NCBI GenBank assembly: GCA_015680685.1
Contig: MNCI01010007.1
Location: forward strand, 379,202-428,194
DNA length: 48,993 bases
Reading direction: 5' to 3'
Source: Gnetum montanum
Lineage: Eukaryota; Streptophyta; Gnetopsida; Gnetales; Gnetaceae
The position numbers and the translations under genes were made by a program. This document shows positions 23,501-35,678 of the stretch, piece by piece. The notes under the pieces were generated by a model, which saw only the letters and a program-made list of their open reading frames with translations, did not search any database and was not told the origin of the DNA. The first letter of the stretch is position 1, and each line of letters starts with the position of its first letter.

Positions 23501-25339
23501 GAATGCTAGAAATTTCTTTCTGGATAGAAAGCAAGAATAATATTCTTGGTTTCTAAGGAATCCTAAAAAATCTCTATCTACTAATTACCTACATGGATTG
23601 TGGATAGTTCATTTTCAAAAACTATCTTGCCTTAGTTTATAAGATCTTAAATTTCATTATATAGATGTTTACAATTTTCTATATCATGCCCAGTAGACTT
23701 GTAATAATCATAGTAATTCATGTAGTCATACCACTTTGGGATTTTAGGATCTTCATCTTACCTCTAGGAAAGGATTCATTTCCATTAACTGCATGCAATG
23801 CCATCATGCTCTTATTTGGTTAGACATTTACTTATATCATAAATGCCCATCTTTAGAAAGATTGTTTAGTAAAAAAGAAAATCATATGGGTATTTTGGTG
23901 TACTAGTCCTTATTTCTTAGAGGTTTGCATTTTTAATTCCAAGATATAAGAGGAAAAGGATCATTTCTTTTCCCCTTTAAAATAGAAAAAATGTCTTTAG
24001 AGGTTAATTATCTTGCTCTTATTTAGCTACTTCATAAGCTTTATTTTATATTGATAGAAATTCCTAGTTACCACATTGTATGACAACTTCTTTAATGCAC
24101 CTAGTAGCTAAGAAAGCATTGTTCAATGGAAGAGCATTGGGATAAGCCATTTGTTTCTATAGGTAGTCAATCACATCTACCTTAAATATATTTTGAAGAT
24201 GACATTTCACTAAGTGATAGGGTAGCTTTATAGATGCTATTGTTCATTGACAAATGAACTTGCCAATCAACTCATTGGGAGCTTTTTCAATAGTGATAAA
24301 TGACATAACATTGTTACTTTGCAAAAGATAAAGTTAAAGTACTCAATAAAAGAAACTAGTAACTTTTCTAGAGAAGTGATGGAATTGATTATTAAAGACC
24401 TATATCACTCACGTGCTCTTTCAAAAAGTAAACTAGAGAAGTATTAAAGTATAATATGTGGATAAAAAACAAGGAGCATGCACTTATTTTTGAATGTGAC
24501 TATATGATTTATGGGATATTATTTCTCTCCATTATACTTAGTAAATGTTGGCATTGACACCCCCTTTGGTAGAATAGAAATAGACATAAATGAATTAATA
24601 GGATCATTCAAGAAATAGACATAAATGAATTAATAGTAATTAACCCTACATGGTCAAAACCTTTTTTGTCTTATCTTCATTGCTCTGAAGATGAGACATC
24701 ATATTATTTATCAAAGTCAAAAGCTATGGATCCAATCTAATGATGTTTGCTCTAATGTTGAACTATAGCTCTAGGTTGAACAGATTGTTAGTGCATGGTA
24801 GGTTCATATGTTGTTAGGGTAGGAGTACCAAGTAAAATGGGATAAGAAGGCTATGAAAAAGTAGATTTTGTATATTTAGGCTAATACACATTGAATAGAG
24901 GAGTGGTAATAATTATAGAAATAAGGATAGATGGAAATGGTGGGATGGTGAGCTGTAGATTATTGATCTTGTTATGAGGAATAGTGATATTAGAATTAAG
25001 AGGTTGCTCCAAGATATCCTTCATCCTAGCTTCTTTTATCTATAGATGAGTTTTTCCTTGGATATTTTTCTACTCCATGATGAACTTAACAACTTCTTTT
25101 ACCTCACTAGAATTAAGTTTAATGAGGTTATCCAGATTCAAAAAGAAAGATAATAGATCATTGACATGTTCATACTTCAACATTATCTTGAATATCTCTA
25201 GAGTATGAATATAGCCAATCTCCTTTTTTTCATCGACAATCTTGTAATCCTATGAATTTAATCCTTTAGAGAATTCTTGATTACATCTCATATTAGAGAG
25301 CTTGCGTAGCTTGAAGAAGCCTGAATTAGATGATGTCAT
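23501..25339 (-). pseudogene. gag, gag-PR unit 3 (old)
   Basis: Start inferred at ATG 25339-25337 (MTSSNSGFFKLRKLSN), equivalent to the starts of units 1 and 2. A core-like stretch lies at about 24540-24320 and a nucleocapsid-like segment at about 23730-23650 (STGHDIENCKHLYNEI), equivalent to CGHNMDYYLAL in unit 1. Stops are dense. Recognition rests on comparison with the two better-preserved units in the same window. Confidence 0.55.
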
Positions 25340-27855
25340 GACACTACTATCTGGTGTGATCACAAAGATGCATAGGATTGTTATCAACCTTCTGATTTTA
25401 TGTTAAACAAGTACAAAGATCATAGGAAATGTTAGCAGATAATAATTTTTAACAATGTTAGTTTGATATGCAGAAATAATGCAACATCAAAAGGTAAAAT
25501 ATGATACATCAAAAAGACTTAGATAAGAATGATAAAACCATAAGAAAAAAATTCATTTACTGGTAGGTATACCCTAAGAAGTGATGTATGGATACTATTA
25601 AATTATCCTCCTTCTAGTGCAAGAATATGTTGTAGTGACAATTGACATGATCAACTCATAAAAACTAGCATGAAATGAACCAAGCACTTTTTGGTCACCA
25701 AATGGTTTGAAGAGAAACTCTAAATTAAAATAGGACTTATAAGTTGTAAGTGTCTTAGTAACCTAAGTCATGCTTACATAAAACATAGATCAAAATAGAA
25801 CATAAATAAGATAAGAAAATGGACCAAAAGCATGGAATAGTAGTTGGAGCATGAGAATGATATGATGTCAAGAATGATGGAAGAAAAAATGATGCAAGAT
25901 ATGTAAACATAACTTTTTCTTTACTCACAAACCAAGAGTATGAAGAAAATGACATCATTTAGGTTTTACAAGAAGTGTAGAAAATTTCTAAAAACGCTTG
26001 ATGCATAGGAAAAAACCAAATAAAATGAAGGATCTAGGAATATAACTAGAATTTTATCTTGAAATCAATCATTACAAAAATATTAGAGAATTTTTCCACA
26101 GGATATAAGGGAATAAGGATTTTCCAAAGATAGGAAGTGATAATAACATAGATAAGCAAACTAAATAAACTTGTTAATAGCAATGAGGGCTCTAGAGATG
26201 GAATGAGGGGATCCAATTTATTTGGTAAGGAGCTATGTTATCTAAATTCTCTCTTTAATGTGTGTTCATGATGGAGATCTCATAAAAGAAACAAGTTGCT
26301 ATGAATGCAAATTTAACAAAGTGGGATACAAATTGAATCAAATTGATGTGTGGATTCAGATCTAATGGAATCATCATGTGTTAGAAGAATAATCAAATGG
26401 GGATACACAAGTGTACCAAAGAAAAGGAAGAAATAAAGGACATAAAAAATCTATTGTGGCTAGAATACACTTAGGAGATTCTAATAGCTAGTACTTTCTA
26501 AAGTATTGTCATCCCAGGATATCAATATTTTTTCAATTAAGGTGAGGCTTTTATTTCTAGGTTAAAATATATTGTAGAATATGAAAAAATAACACATTGG
26601 CATTCATAGCATATTTTTAAATCTTTTAAATAGCTAAATAATCACACAAAGTTGAAGTTAAAGTCAAAACTTAGTTTATGTAGAAAGTGACATAGAATGT
26701 CAAAGGCTAAATGGTGTAGGGACACCTCTTCCGATCCCATTTTTCTTTCCCACATGTGTGTTTTGCAAGTTTTGAACTCTAGAGAGACATCTTGGAGGAC
26801 TAGAAAATGTCTTAGATCAGACCTAGAGGTGATAGAAGATGTTCTAAATTCAAAGAAGATGTCTTGACTGAATGCTAGACTCCTTAGAGAAGAGGTCTTA
26901 GGCAAAAGGTCTCATGTAAGATGTCTTAGGTAAGACATCTTGACCCAAAAGAAGACATTTTAGGCTCAAAGGAGTTGTCTAAAAAAAATACTAAACATAT
27001 TTTCTGAAAGCTGGGTTGACACAAAGACATCTTTCCAAGGTTAGATATAACTTATACAACCAAGGAAACTTCCAAAAACACACATTCTAATTCAGGAAAC
27101 AACTAGAACATTATGGAAAATGATGAAAACAACTTAAAAGAAGGTGAGAAGACTTGGAAAACATCTAAAGAGCCTCAAGTTAAGTTGAGGAAATGTTTCT
27201 AGGTTTCTTATCTTCTAGTTTATCATAAATATGGTTGTATTCACCATTGTTGATGAGACCATTATGTAAGAGAGAGCTCTTGCATGTGTGAAGAGCTAAG
27301 TAAGAGAGAGTGGATGAGCACATTGAGTGAGTGCAATTGGTAATTACAGCTCCAAGGCTCACTTGTGATCTATTGTTCTATGTGTTCTATTATCCTTTGT
27401 ATTACTTGTGAGTTGTAGATCTTAGTCCCAAGTTGTAGGAAAGATTCTCTATTGGTTGTATCTTGCATTAAGAATAATCATTGTCTGGTTGCAGAGCCTC
27501 ATGCTCTGCAATAATGTTTGAGTGTGACAAGTTTTGGATGATTGTGGGTTTGAAAATGCTATTGTAATCTTCTAATAAAGTAATTGAAGATAGCTAGTTT
27601 TCTTGTTTTCTAGCAAAAAGTGTTCTTTTCATAATATCTAGATTTAGTACTTGAAGGTGATTTATTTGTGGAGTGAGCCTAGTCCACTAAAATGATGCCA
27701 AACATTAAAAATAATGTAAAAACTTTAAAACTACTAAGTTAGGATTAACATAAAAAATGAAATTGGATGTTCAAAACTAAAACTAGAATAGGAATGAGTG
27801 GAAATAATGACACAAGTGATATGAGACATTAAATTTGGGATATTTTCGAAGATGA
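25340..27855. other. AT-rich region without recognisable genes
   Basis: No coding frame or LTR ends could be supported. Two things are visible. At 26740-26975 the word GATGTCTTAG and its complement AAGACATCTT recur about ten times. At 27180-27600 the sequence has LTR-like features (a purine-rich AGAGAGAG stretch and AATAAAG near 27573). It would be the place for the LTR of unit 3, but this is not shown. Confidence 0.4.
26740..26975. repeat. Cluster of GATGTCTTAG / AAGACATCTT words
   Basis: AGATGTCTT, GACATCTT and related forms recur at irregular spacing of about 15-35 bp, in both orientations, including AGATGTCTTAGGTAAGACAT at about 26909. This resembles the dyad modules found upstream of TATA boxes in the LTRs of this window. 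No convincing TATA box follows. Confidence 0.45.
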
Positions 27856-27859
27856 TGAC

Positions 27860-28828
27860 TAGTAATGAAACTATAGCTGATAGCATCAAAACTATAGTTG
27901 TTGAAGATAAATATACTACTGAAGGAGGGCTAAAATTATAGCCATGACAATTGATGTTGTACTATTGATGAATTTTTTATTGAAAGATCTGACATGCTAT
28001 ACTTAAACTTCTAAATGATGAAGAGAAAAATCAAATACAATAGCTAACTTGAATTGTAGATGAGATTATCAATGTTATCATTGAAGTTTATGATGATGTT
28101 GAAGAATCAAACTTTGAATATATTAACCTTGGTTATGGTGATGTTAATGCTAGCAGTTACTTGGACTATCACCTATAAGAAAAGAAATGAAATTCACCAA
28201 GAGATGCAAGTGATTACAACATGTGTGCTTTCGATAAATACTTTCTTGGGTTAAGGTATGAAGGACCTTAGCACTAGAGAAATGATTGATTTGCTATATG
28301 TAGGGCCTTTGTTGAGAGTAAATATTAAGCTCTAATTAAGTTAAGATAATAAAACATCCAAGTTCATGACTTCTTATGGGAAGTAGAAAAAATGGGTATA
28401 ATAGAATGTAATCCTTAGGGAGATGAAACAAGCCCCAAAATAAGAAAAATCTTAAGGCCTAGAAACTCAATAGGAAATGAACATAAGATCAAAGGGATCA
28501 TAGAAGGAGAGAAATCCAGTATAACTCTACCAATTTTTCATCATCTTCTTTATCCTCATCTTAAACCTCTAATGAGAATAAATGTAGATAGGGAGGAAGG
28601 ACCCATGATAGATAATCAAGAGAAGATAATAGAAGACTTCATGATAAGCTTCCTAGTCAAAATCAGAGATGAAGATAGAGATAAAGATCATAACATACAT
28701 AGGGAATAAGAGAAGAGATATAAAAGAGATGACAAAAGAGATCATGATGATAACTTAAATAAAGATCATGATTATGATTATGACACTCCTAATGATGATT
28801 ACAATGAACCATTATTGATCACAAGAAG
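27860..28828 (+). pseudogene. gag, 5' half, Athila-like element split by an insertion
   Basis: A decayed gag N-terminal region. It ends in an acidic/charged stretch (DYDYDTPNDDYNEPLLITR), matching HRRHERDDYDEPLLAT of the minus-strand gag at about 44210. The frame stops abruptly at 28828. Its continuation starts at 46122: removing 28829-46126 (the insertion plus one AGAAG) joins ITR to SMIQINEVVRILA, which aligns with SMLNITEEVIIPT in the minus-strand copy. The frame is preserved across the join, so the two parts are one gag. Confidence 0.7.
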
Positions 28829-30156
28829 TGTTAAACCCTAAAATTGGTAGTTTTTATATCTTAATTACATATTGTTAATTATTTAATTAGTGTTTAATTA
28901 ATGTATATTTTAATTTGTTTTAGTTTATTATAGTGATGAGTATTAGTTTATTATTATTATATTATTATTAGTTTATTAGTTTTTATGTACTAAAGACTTG
29001 AACCAAAGGCGTAGGTTTTGTTGCTAGGTAGCCATGTGGTGGCAATTGAGGAATCCAATTCCTTGATCTATACTAGTGTTATATTTTCTTATTTCTAGAT
29101 TTGTTTTTGTAGAAGTAACACGAATGCATGTCAAGGATTTATGGTAGTGATGGATTTGAAACTTGGAAGTTGGTGCTGCAATGTGGATGTGCCGCTCCAT
29201 CAACTACGTTCTTTGACTATGCAACTACAACTATTTCCTGCACATTACCTTGATGGAAATTGTCATTTTTCTACAATGGACATTACATGGGTAATGAGGC
29301 ATGGTTTCCAGCCATTTTTATAGTTGCATGTTCTTACAGTCGTTAGTTGCGAGTGGGTGGTGGGAGCTATGCATTTCTTTTCCATGTGGTGGTAATGGAC
29401 ATTATAGTGAGCGTTACCTGCGCAGGTGGTGGTAGTGGACATTACAATGAATGTTACCTATGTAGGTGGTGGCGGTGGATGTTACAATGAATGTTACCTA
29501 CATGGGTGGTGGAAATGGATGTTACAATTGATGTTACGCATGGGTAGTAATTACCATGGCCATTACACACAAGTGATGGCTCCTCATGTGCCAAATTGGT
29601 CCTTATAAATTCCCTGGCTAGATGCAACAGAGGAGGGAGAATAGAAAAAAAGGATTGAAGAAATAGAGAGAGGATACTATTGAGAGAACCACACCAAATT
29701 ATAATTTTTGTTTGTGCACAAAATTATGAAAGAAGAGTGTTGAAGCTTTATGGAAATTAACAGCCAACAATGTTTGAAGATTGTGAAGTTGTTGCATTAT
29801 GGAGGTAACAAAGCAGGGTCACAAATTAGGTGACTTCTCCTTTGTAATCTTTATTTTTCATAAATTTATTTAAATTTAATTTGGTTTACTTAATTTTATT
29901 CATCTTTGAACTTAATGTTAGAAGTTAAGGTGAATATCGTTGATTTTACTTATGGGTGATAGCCGTAAGTGTGGTGTTCTCAATTGAATCTAGATCTAAT
30001 TATTGGTTTTATGTCTTGATGATCTTTTAACTTTAAATAGTTCCTCCATGGGATATGACTCTCGGGTCAGTCATAGATAATGTGAAAATTTCTACAATGA
30101 AAGAAATGAAGATAAAGATTAAAGGTATCCAACACCAAATTTTTCCTAGCTCATTA
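28829..30156 (+). mobile_element. 5' LTR of the composite insertion
   Basis: It starts TGTTAAACCC and ends CTCATTA, a C-to-T variant of the CTCATCA that closes its 3' partner. A TATA box (TATAAAT) is at 29604-29610. The primer-binding site follows three bases after the end. The length is 1,328 bp. The U3 contains the 40-bp minisatellite described separately. Confidence 0.7.
29385..29610 (+). promoter_or_regulatory. Four 40-bp U3 repeats and TATA box
   Basis: GGTGGTGG-type starts lie at 29385, 29425, 29465 and 29505, an exact 40-bp period. The unit contains ACATTACAATGAATGTTACC, with a short dyad (ACATT ... AATGT). The array ends about 60 bp before TATAAAT at 29604, the typical place of LTR enhancer repeats. 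A GC-rich island in AT-rich surroundings. Open frames here come from the repeat and are not genes. Confidence 0.65.
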
Positions 30157-30159
30157 ATT

Positions 30160-30177
30160 TGGTGCCATTACCAAGGA
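30160..30177 (+). other. Primer-binding site, tRNA-Asp type (mutated)
   Basis: TGGTGCCATTACCAAGGA corresponds to the plant tRNA-Asp 3' end complement known from Athila elements (TGGCGCCGTTGCCGGGGA) with five changes, all C-to-T or G-to-A. It starts three bases after the LTR end. The changes are those expected from cytosine deamination. Confidence 0.7.
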
Positions 30178-30479
30178 GACTAGCAGAGTTAAGAATCATC
30201 AAGACTTTTGTATGTTTTCATTTCATTTTTTAATTTCATATTTTAAGTACATTTTATTTTATTTTATGTTTCTTTTATTTAAGTAATTTGATAAATGATT
30301 TCTTTTACTTGTTTTTCTTACATTAAAAAATCCAAAAATAAGAAAAAATATATTAGGAATCAACTCCTCTTATCGTACAACTAGCTAAAATTGTTTTAAA
30401 AGTCACAATTAAAGTCACAATAGTAGGAGTTATTAAATTAGTTTGTAAATTCTTAGGAATGGTAGCCCATGAATGTGCC

Positions 30480-31190
30480 AATGAAGAATGTTCTTATTAA
30501 ATGAAACCAACAAAGCAACCAGAGAAACCAACACAAATTCAACCTTCTAGGAGCACTCTTAGCCTTTATAAACATACAAAAGCCACTCAAAAATAAGACC
30601 AAGAGGAACCAATACAATCAAGATATGATTTTTCTTCCCCTTTAACACAAAATCCCAAAGAAAAAACACAACATAATTTTTCCATATCTATTAATCCTCT
30701 ATTTGATATTCCAACTACAACCATGAATTCAACTATGGAGGTAAATCTAAGTACTACCCCAATATCAACTTATGTGACCACAATTGGAGATATTACCCAT
30801 TCAATGAGTACTTTGAATTTACAAACTCCACCACTACTCTCTGTTTCTATACCAAATCCTATAGTAATCCCAATAGTAACCTCTACTTACACGATGGGAT
30901 CATCTTCACATCATACATCTCCCCCATTTTCCTTAGGTTCAATTCCTCTCTCCTTTGGTAGGTTGAGTTCCAATGTTAAAATTGGTTAAACCTACCTAGG
31001 AAAAATCCTTGGGGAGTTATTGAATTGAAGAACATCCATTATACCTTAGGGACCATTGTTTTTTCCACAAGGAAGCGATGTAGAGGCTAAAAATATTCAT
31101 TTATGACCTATCTTTAAAGAACAAATGATGAGGATCTGATTATCCACATAAGAGAATTTGAAATAATATTAGCTATGTTAGCACGTTATG
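30480..31190 (+). pseudogene. gag N-terminal region of the composite's outer element
   Basis: Open from 30723 to 30989 (88 codons, Ser/Thr/Pro-rich) and traceable on either side with stops. Near 31110-31195 another frame reads IIHIREFEIILAMLARYETP. Position and direction fit the gag start of the element whose LTR and primer site precede it. It differs from the gag of unit 1, and the sequence character changes near 31.2 kb, where this gag is cut off. Confidence 0.5.
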
Positions 31191-31326
31191 AAACACCCCA
31201 AAATTCAAAGACATTCTTGCTTCACCAGGCCTTTGCAATTCACGCAGTGTTACGACAGTTCTTCAGAAGATGGATGCTCTGATTTTCAGACTGTTCGCTT
31301 CAGCAAGTTTTCTAAGTCAAGAAGCC

Positions 31327-31360
31327 TTGCTATGCTACACTACACCATGTAGCATAGCAA
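31327..31360 (+). repeat. Perfect 12-bp inverted repeat (stem-loop) in the leader
   Basis: TTGCTATGCTAC (31327-31338) and GTAGCATAGCAA (31349-31360) are exact reverse complements around a 10-base loop. The stem contains the same CTATGCTA/TAGCATAG core as the units of the 4290-6190 array. It lies 164 bases before the gag start of unit 1. Confidence 0.8.
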
Positions 31361-31523
31361 ACTTCAGAAGAGGTTTGTAGAAGCACCATGCTACATAAAG
31401 TCTTTTTGATTGCCTTTATTTTTTATTGCTTGCCAACTTATTTACTCTTCTTAGTTCGCAAAACTGCTTAGCTTTTTGATTTCCTCAATTTTTGCATTTG
31501 CAAAACTACCTAGCTTAGTAGCA

Positions 31524-33840
31524 ATGACTTCTACAACTACCACTGTTAACACCTTCAACGTGGAGGTTCCCATCACAGTTCAAGGCACCACTGGTGCTGA
31601 ACAATTGCTAAACCCAACGCTGGAAAAACGTCGATCCCTCAAGATCCAAAATCGGGGACCTGAGGGCTTGGCCCAGCAACATGAGCATTACAACTTCCTC
31701 TGTGCAAAGGTCCAAGAAAACCTACCTTTGGATGTACACGAACTCGAAGATAAACTTAGCTTTGAGTTCGCTTACTGCAATGGGAAGGAATTTGTTCCTA
31801 CTCCTGCCGTTTCCATACCTTTGACATAGGCAAACCAAAGGCTTTTAGATCAACTAATCTAGTTGGCTAGGCTTAGGGAGTAACAGGACACAGCGTCCAA
31901 CCAAGATGACACTTTTCAGGATGGACAGGAGGAACTCGATTCCCAATCCAACGAGGGAGGTCCAACCAACCCTGTTCCTGTCCCTCCTACGTAGTCCTTT
32001 TGGGCTAGCCCATTTTCTATCACTACTCCCTTTTTCATCACACCTACGCTCCTACAACCTGCAACTATAGCTGCAATGGGTAGCCATGTCACCTTCCCGG
32101 TGTACCAACATTCTTATTCCCTTGTTTCATTTGTAACGACTATACCTCTGCAAACTGTTTAGTAGCCCATTCTTGTAGCACATCACTCACCAATTACGGC
32201 TACCCTACTGCATGTTCATGCTGCACCTACAACTTTCTTTTTGATTCTTACATTCACATCTGTTCCACCCACTGTGGCAGGCATGGGCCCGTCCACATGG
32301 TGGACCCCATTCACTTCTTTGCCTATTCCACAACCATCGCAGATGTCTTATTACATTCATCCTCAGACCTACCAAACCTTACAAATGGTATAACCTAACA
32401 CGGGGCTATGGTCTATTCCGCCAGTGACACAAGTGGTCTATTCGGTGGCTCAACCCGTGGCTACTGCTCCAACAACACCACTTGCGGGGTGGTGGACAGT
32501 GCAAGTAGCACCTCTTGCAAGGGCTACCCCAATGATATCGTCGATGGGTCAAGCCACTACCCCTACCATTCCACATGTAGGGGTTACCTCAGTAGTTCCC
32601 CAACTGCCTACACCATCATAGGGTTTGGATCAGGTGTTCCAACTCATCCAAACCCTCACCGAGGAAATCAAATGCCTCAAAGCTATCGGGTTTGACATGG
32701 TACAAGTCATGGACTTTTACCAGGATAACCCCATTAGCTCTGCAATCCTTGCTCTTACGTTACCCCTAGGGATGTCCCTCCCACACTTCATGATGTACGA
32801 TGGGGAGGGGGATCCCAACGCACATCTGGTTACCTTTAGGTCTGAGTCTCTTCTATTGCAACAATGGCCACACACGATCATTCGTGTCTCTGCTATGTCC
32901 TTAGCCGGGAGAGACTTAGATTAGTACCACGTACTACCATGCTCATCTGTTTCAACTCTAGAAGAGCTTCTAACCCAGTTCATGACACACTTCATGTATA
33001 ACTTGAAGCTAGAAATCACGTTGGATCAGCTGATGAGCATGAAGTAGGAGCCTCTGGAATTGGTCTAGATGTTCATCCAACGATGGAGCGCGACCCTTAA
33101 CAAAATCCATGAGCCCATCGTGGAAGGCCACTTGTTGGTAGTCTTTAAGGATGCAGTGAACCACTTTATCAAGTCCAAACTGTACTACCTTGCCCCTCAC
33201 ACTCTTAGTCAAGCCTTTGCTTAGACTAAGAGTATACAAGACGCGGTCGGGGTAAGCAAAGACCCAGCCTACATCGCTTACAAAAAAAACTTCATAAAGA
33301 AGGACAAGGGTAAAGCCCCAACAACCACAGTGACCACTGTGGAGACTAAGGTCAAGCCCCAAACTAGTAACAATGGTAACAAAAGCAACAAGAAACCGGC
33401 CATACTCGCAGCTAACCCCATGCCCAAGCAGGGCAACATGTCGCAACCTCTAGTACCTACACTTGAGACATTTGCACAACCCAAGCCAAACTTTAAGCGT
33501 AAAGATCGTTCAAAGTACACCCCACTACCTCTCAAGCCTTTCGAACTTCTGAAGCAGCTATTGGCAGCGGGGCACATGCAATACAAGCAAATGTCATAAG
33601 AAGCAATCAATACAATGCTATTGCGAGCTCCTTAGGAACCCCTCTTTGGCCCTGCCCAATGAGCTTCCAGTTCCTAAGGGTTTCCAGCTGGACAGGTTTC
33701 GTGACTACCACCAATAGTGTGGTCACAACATGGATTATTATCTGGCATTGTAGGATGACATCCAGAGATTGATCGACCAGGGAAAACTGGTGTTGGATGA
33801 AAGCAACCCAGTACATCCCGAAAACTAATCTATGCATGTC
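31524..33840 (+). pseudogene. gag, gag-PR unit 1
   Basis: The best-preserved gag of its family. A start at 31524 gives MTSTTTTVNTFNV. The N-terminal third is Pro/Thr/Gln-rich to about 32600. A coiled segment (QLIQTLTEEIKCLKAIGFDM) precedes the core MYDGEGDPNAHLVTF (about 32790-32840), and HFMYNLKLEITLDQLMSMK follows near 33000, as in the Ty3/gypsy gag family. A lysine-rich stretch and a nucleocapsid-like segment, CGHNMDYYLAL at about 33718-33750, close it. At least ten in-frame stops occur, nearly all TAG. The upstream LTR is not identified with certainty: the nearest one (28829-30156) is followed by a different gag. Confidence 0.75.
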
Positions 33841-33930
33841 TACATAGATCCCCTCAATGCCAATAATGCTAGTTACATCATCAACATCATTAGCATTGAT
33901 AATGATCCTAGGCCACCCTAGCAGCCATTC

Positions 33931-35295
33931 GTGATCTGTGTGTCTCAACGTAGTGCACCAGCATCACAAGCGGCTAATCAAAGCTCACAACAACCTTTCA
34001 TTCTAAGAGTCCCTCCACAGGCATCCATCTCTACACCACTTGTTAGCAAAATCATTCTATTTTGCCCACTAACACCGTTAGCTCCTTTCATTATTAGGGG
34101 GATGACTCCTTCGACGACCCCCGCCCTGCATAAAATAGCTGAACAACCTTCTTATCCTAAAAAATGGGAAGTGCATCTTGCAGGCGAGATGTCAAGAGGA
34201 GGTACCATCCCTGGTACTTCCAAGCCTACGTCTCCAACCCCTACATTTGTGCCTTTGTCACCAAAGATGAACATTACTATAACATTGTAGTCCACGCTGC
34301 CCTACTAAGAAGGGTCTAAACCTATATCTGAAGTTGCCCCTCCTCGGGAAATTCATCTTCTAGGACAAATTGAAGAGGGGAAAAAATTTAAACAAGGGGG
34401 TGGCCAAGACCTTTTGGATGCACTCACTTAGGTCAAGCAAGCTCTAAAATAGAAAAATGCTACACTGAGCCTGTACAACCTAATTATGATGTCTGTTCCT
34501 CACCGCGAGATTCTAATCCGCATGTTGACAATGATTCAGGTCAATGAAGACATGCCAGCGGAAGAGGAAGCAATCCACTTAGTCATGCTTCCCTCTGCAC
34601 CCATAGAACCTGAGCAATCCCAATTGACTTTTAGTGATGATGTCATTAGGGAAGATCCTGAAAGGGGTCAAGTGACAATGGCGCCCCTTTTCATCATAAT
34701 TCAAGTAGGCCAACAATGGATCCGAAGTGTACACGTTGATGATGGGACTGCCATGAACGTCATCCCCTTCCCTATTGTGGACAAGTTGGGCTTGGTCGAC
34801 TAGATCAAACCCACAATGACGTTGTGTCTAAGGTCATTCAACAGGGCATGCATCCTGGTGAAAGGCACAGTTCACATAGACTTCGTAGTAGGGGACTAGT
34901 TCCCCACAAACACAACATTCATCGTGGTTGAGGAAATGCCCGGGTTTAACTTGATCTTGGGGAGATAATGGTTAGCACAACTTAGGGCTATCTCCTCACC
35001 TATACACCAAGAAATCTACCTACCACACGTGGGCAGGGAGGTGGTGATCCATGGTGATGAAGTAGCAACACAAGCTATCAGTAACATAGACATGGAGCAG
35101 GGCTCAAAGGTCATAACCTTTGAGAACAAACCACTTGCTCACGTGCACATTACCCATCCAATGGGAGAATTGGCTTAGTAAGCCAGTTACCAAAATGAAA
35201 GCACATGGGTTGAGTTGCCCTTCCAAGCGAGGGACAACGATGTGAATGAGGGTCCTGATGAAATGCCTCGACCTTATGTTCCGATCAACCCATGA
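33931..35295 (+). pseudogene. Protease region, gag-PR unit 1 (no RT follows)
   Basis: A Pro/Ser-rich linker (33931-34290), then an open stretch 34486-34803 with the protease core VHVDDGTAMNVIPFPIVDK and, after one TAG, FNLILG at about 34940, and a tail ending at TGA 35293-35295. The catalytic triplet is D-D-G rather than D-T/S-G, as in unit 3; unit 2 has D-Y-G. The reading frame ends 120 bp before the 27-bp repeats and the antisense gene, and there is no trace of reverse transcriptase, RNase H or integrase downstream on this strand. The unit would depend on another element for these. Confidence 0.75.
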
Positions 35296-35411
35296 TGGGT
35301 CAGGAGGCAGCTACACATAGCATAGCAACCCCATCGCTTCCTGCCCAGTTGCCATCCCTGGTACATTCATCACTTTTACTTTGTTAACATGTCATCCTTT
35401 TGGCATGTTAT

Positions 35412-35493
35412 GCAATGGCCCGAAATGGCCCAAAACTAGCAATGGCCCAAAACGGCCTAAAACTAGCAATGGCCTGAAACGGCCTAAAACTAA
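35412..35493 (+). repeat. Three-copy 27-bp array (GCAATGGCC)
   Basis: Starts at 35412, 35439 and 35466. The unit is GCAATGGCCCGAAATGGCCC followed by AAAACTA. Its reverse complement shares GCTAGTTTTAGGCC with the 33-bp array at 15601. Like that array it lies between the protease end and the 3' end of the antisense gene. Confidence 0.85.
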
Positions 35494-35678
35494 CACATGA
35501 AAGCATGAACATTTTACACAAAATGAACATATGCAATACACAAGTTAGCGCAAAATCAATTTCTATTTCACAAAATTCTCTTCGCTTCATTCAAAATTGT
35601 TGTCTTTTAAACAACGTTTGCAAAATTTGTTATAAAAATTCAAAAATTCACATTTGCAACAAAAAAAATACCATGCTG

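Noticed and set aside
27480-27500. Copia-type primer site (TGGTTGCAGAGCC)
   Set aside because: Two mismatches to the initiator-Met complement within 12 bases, and no matching LTR end before it.
29426-29608. Small Gly/Tyr/Trp-rich protein
   Set aside because: It is a translation of the 40-bp U3 minisatellite.
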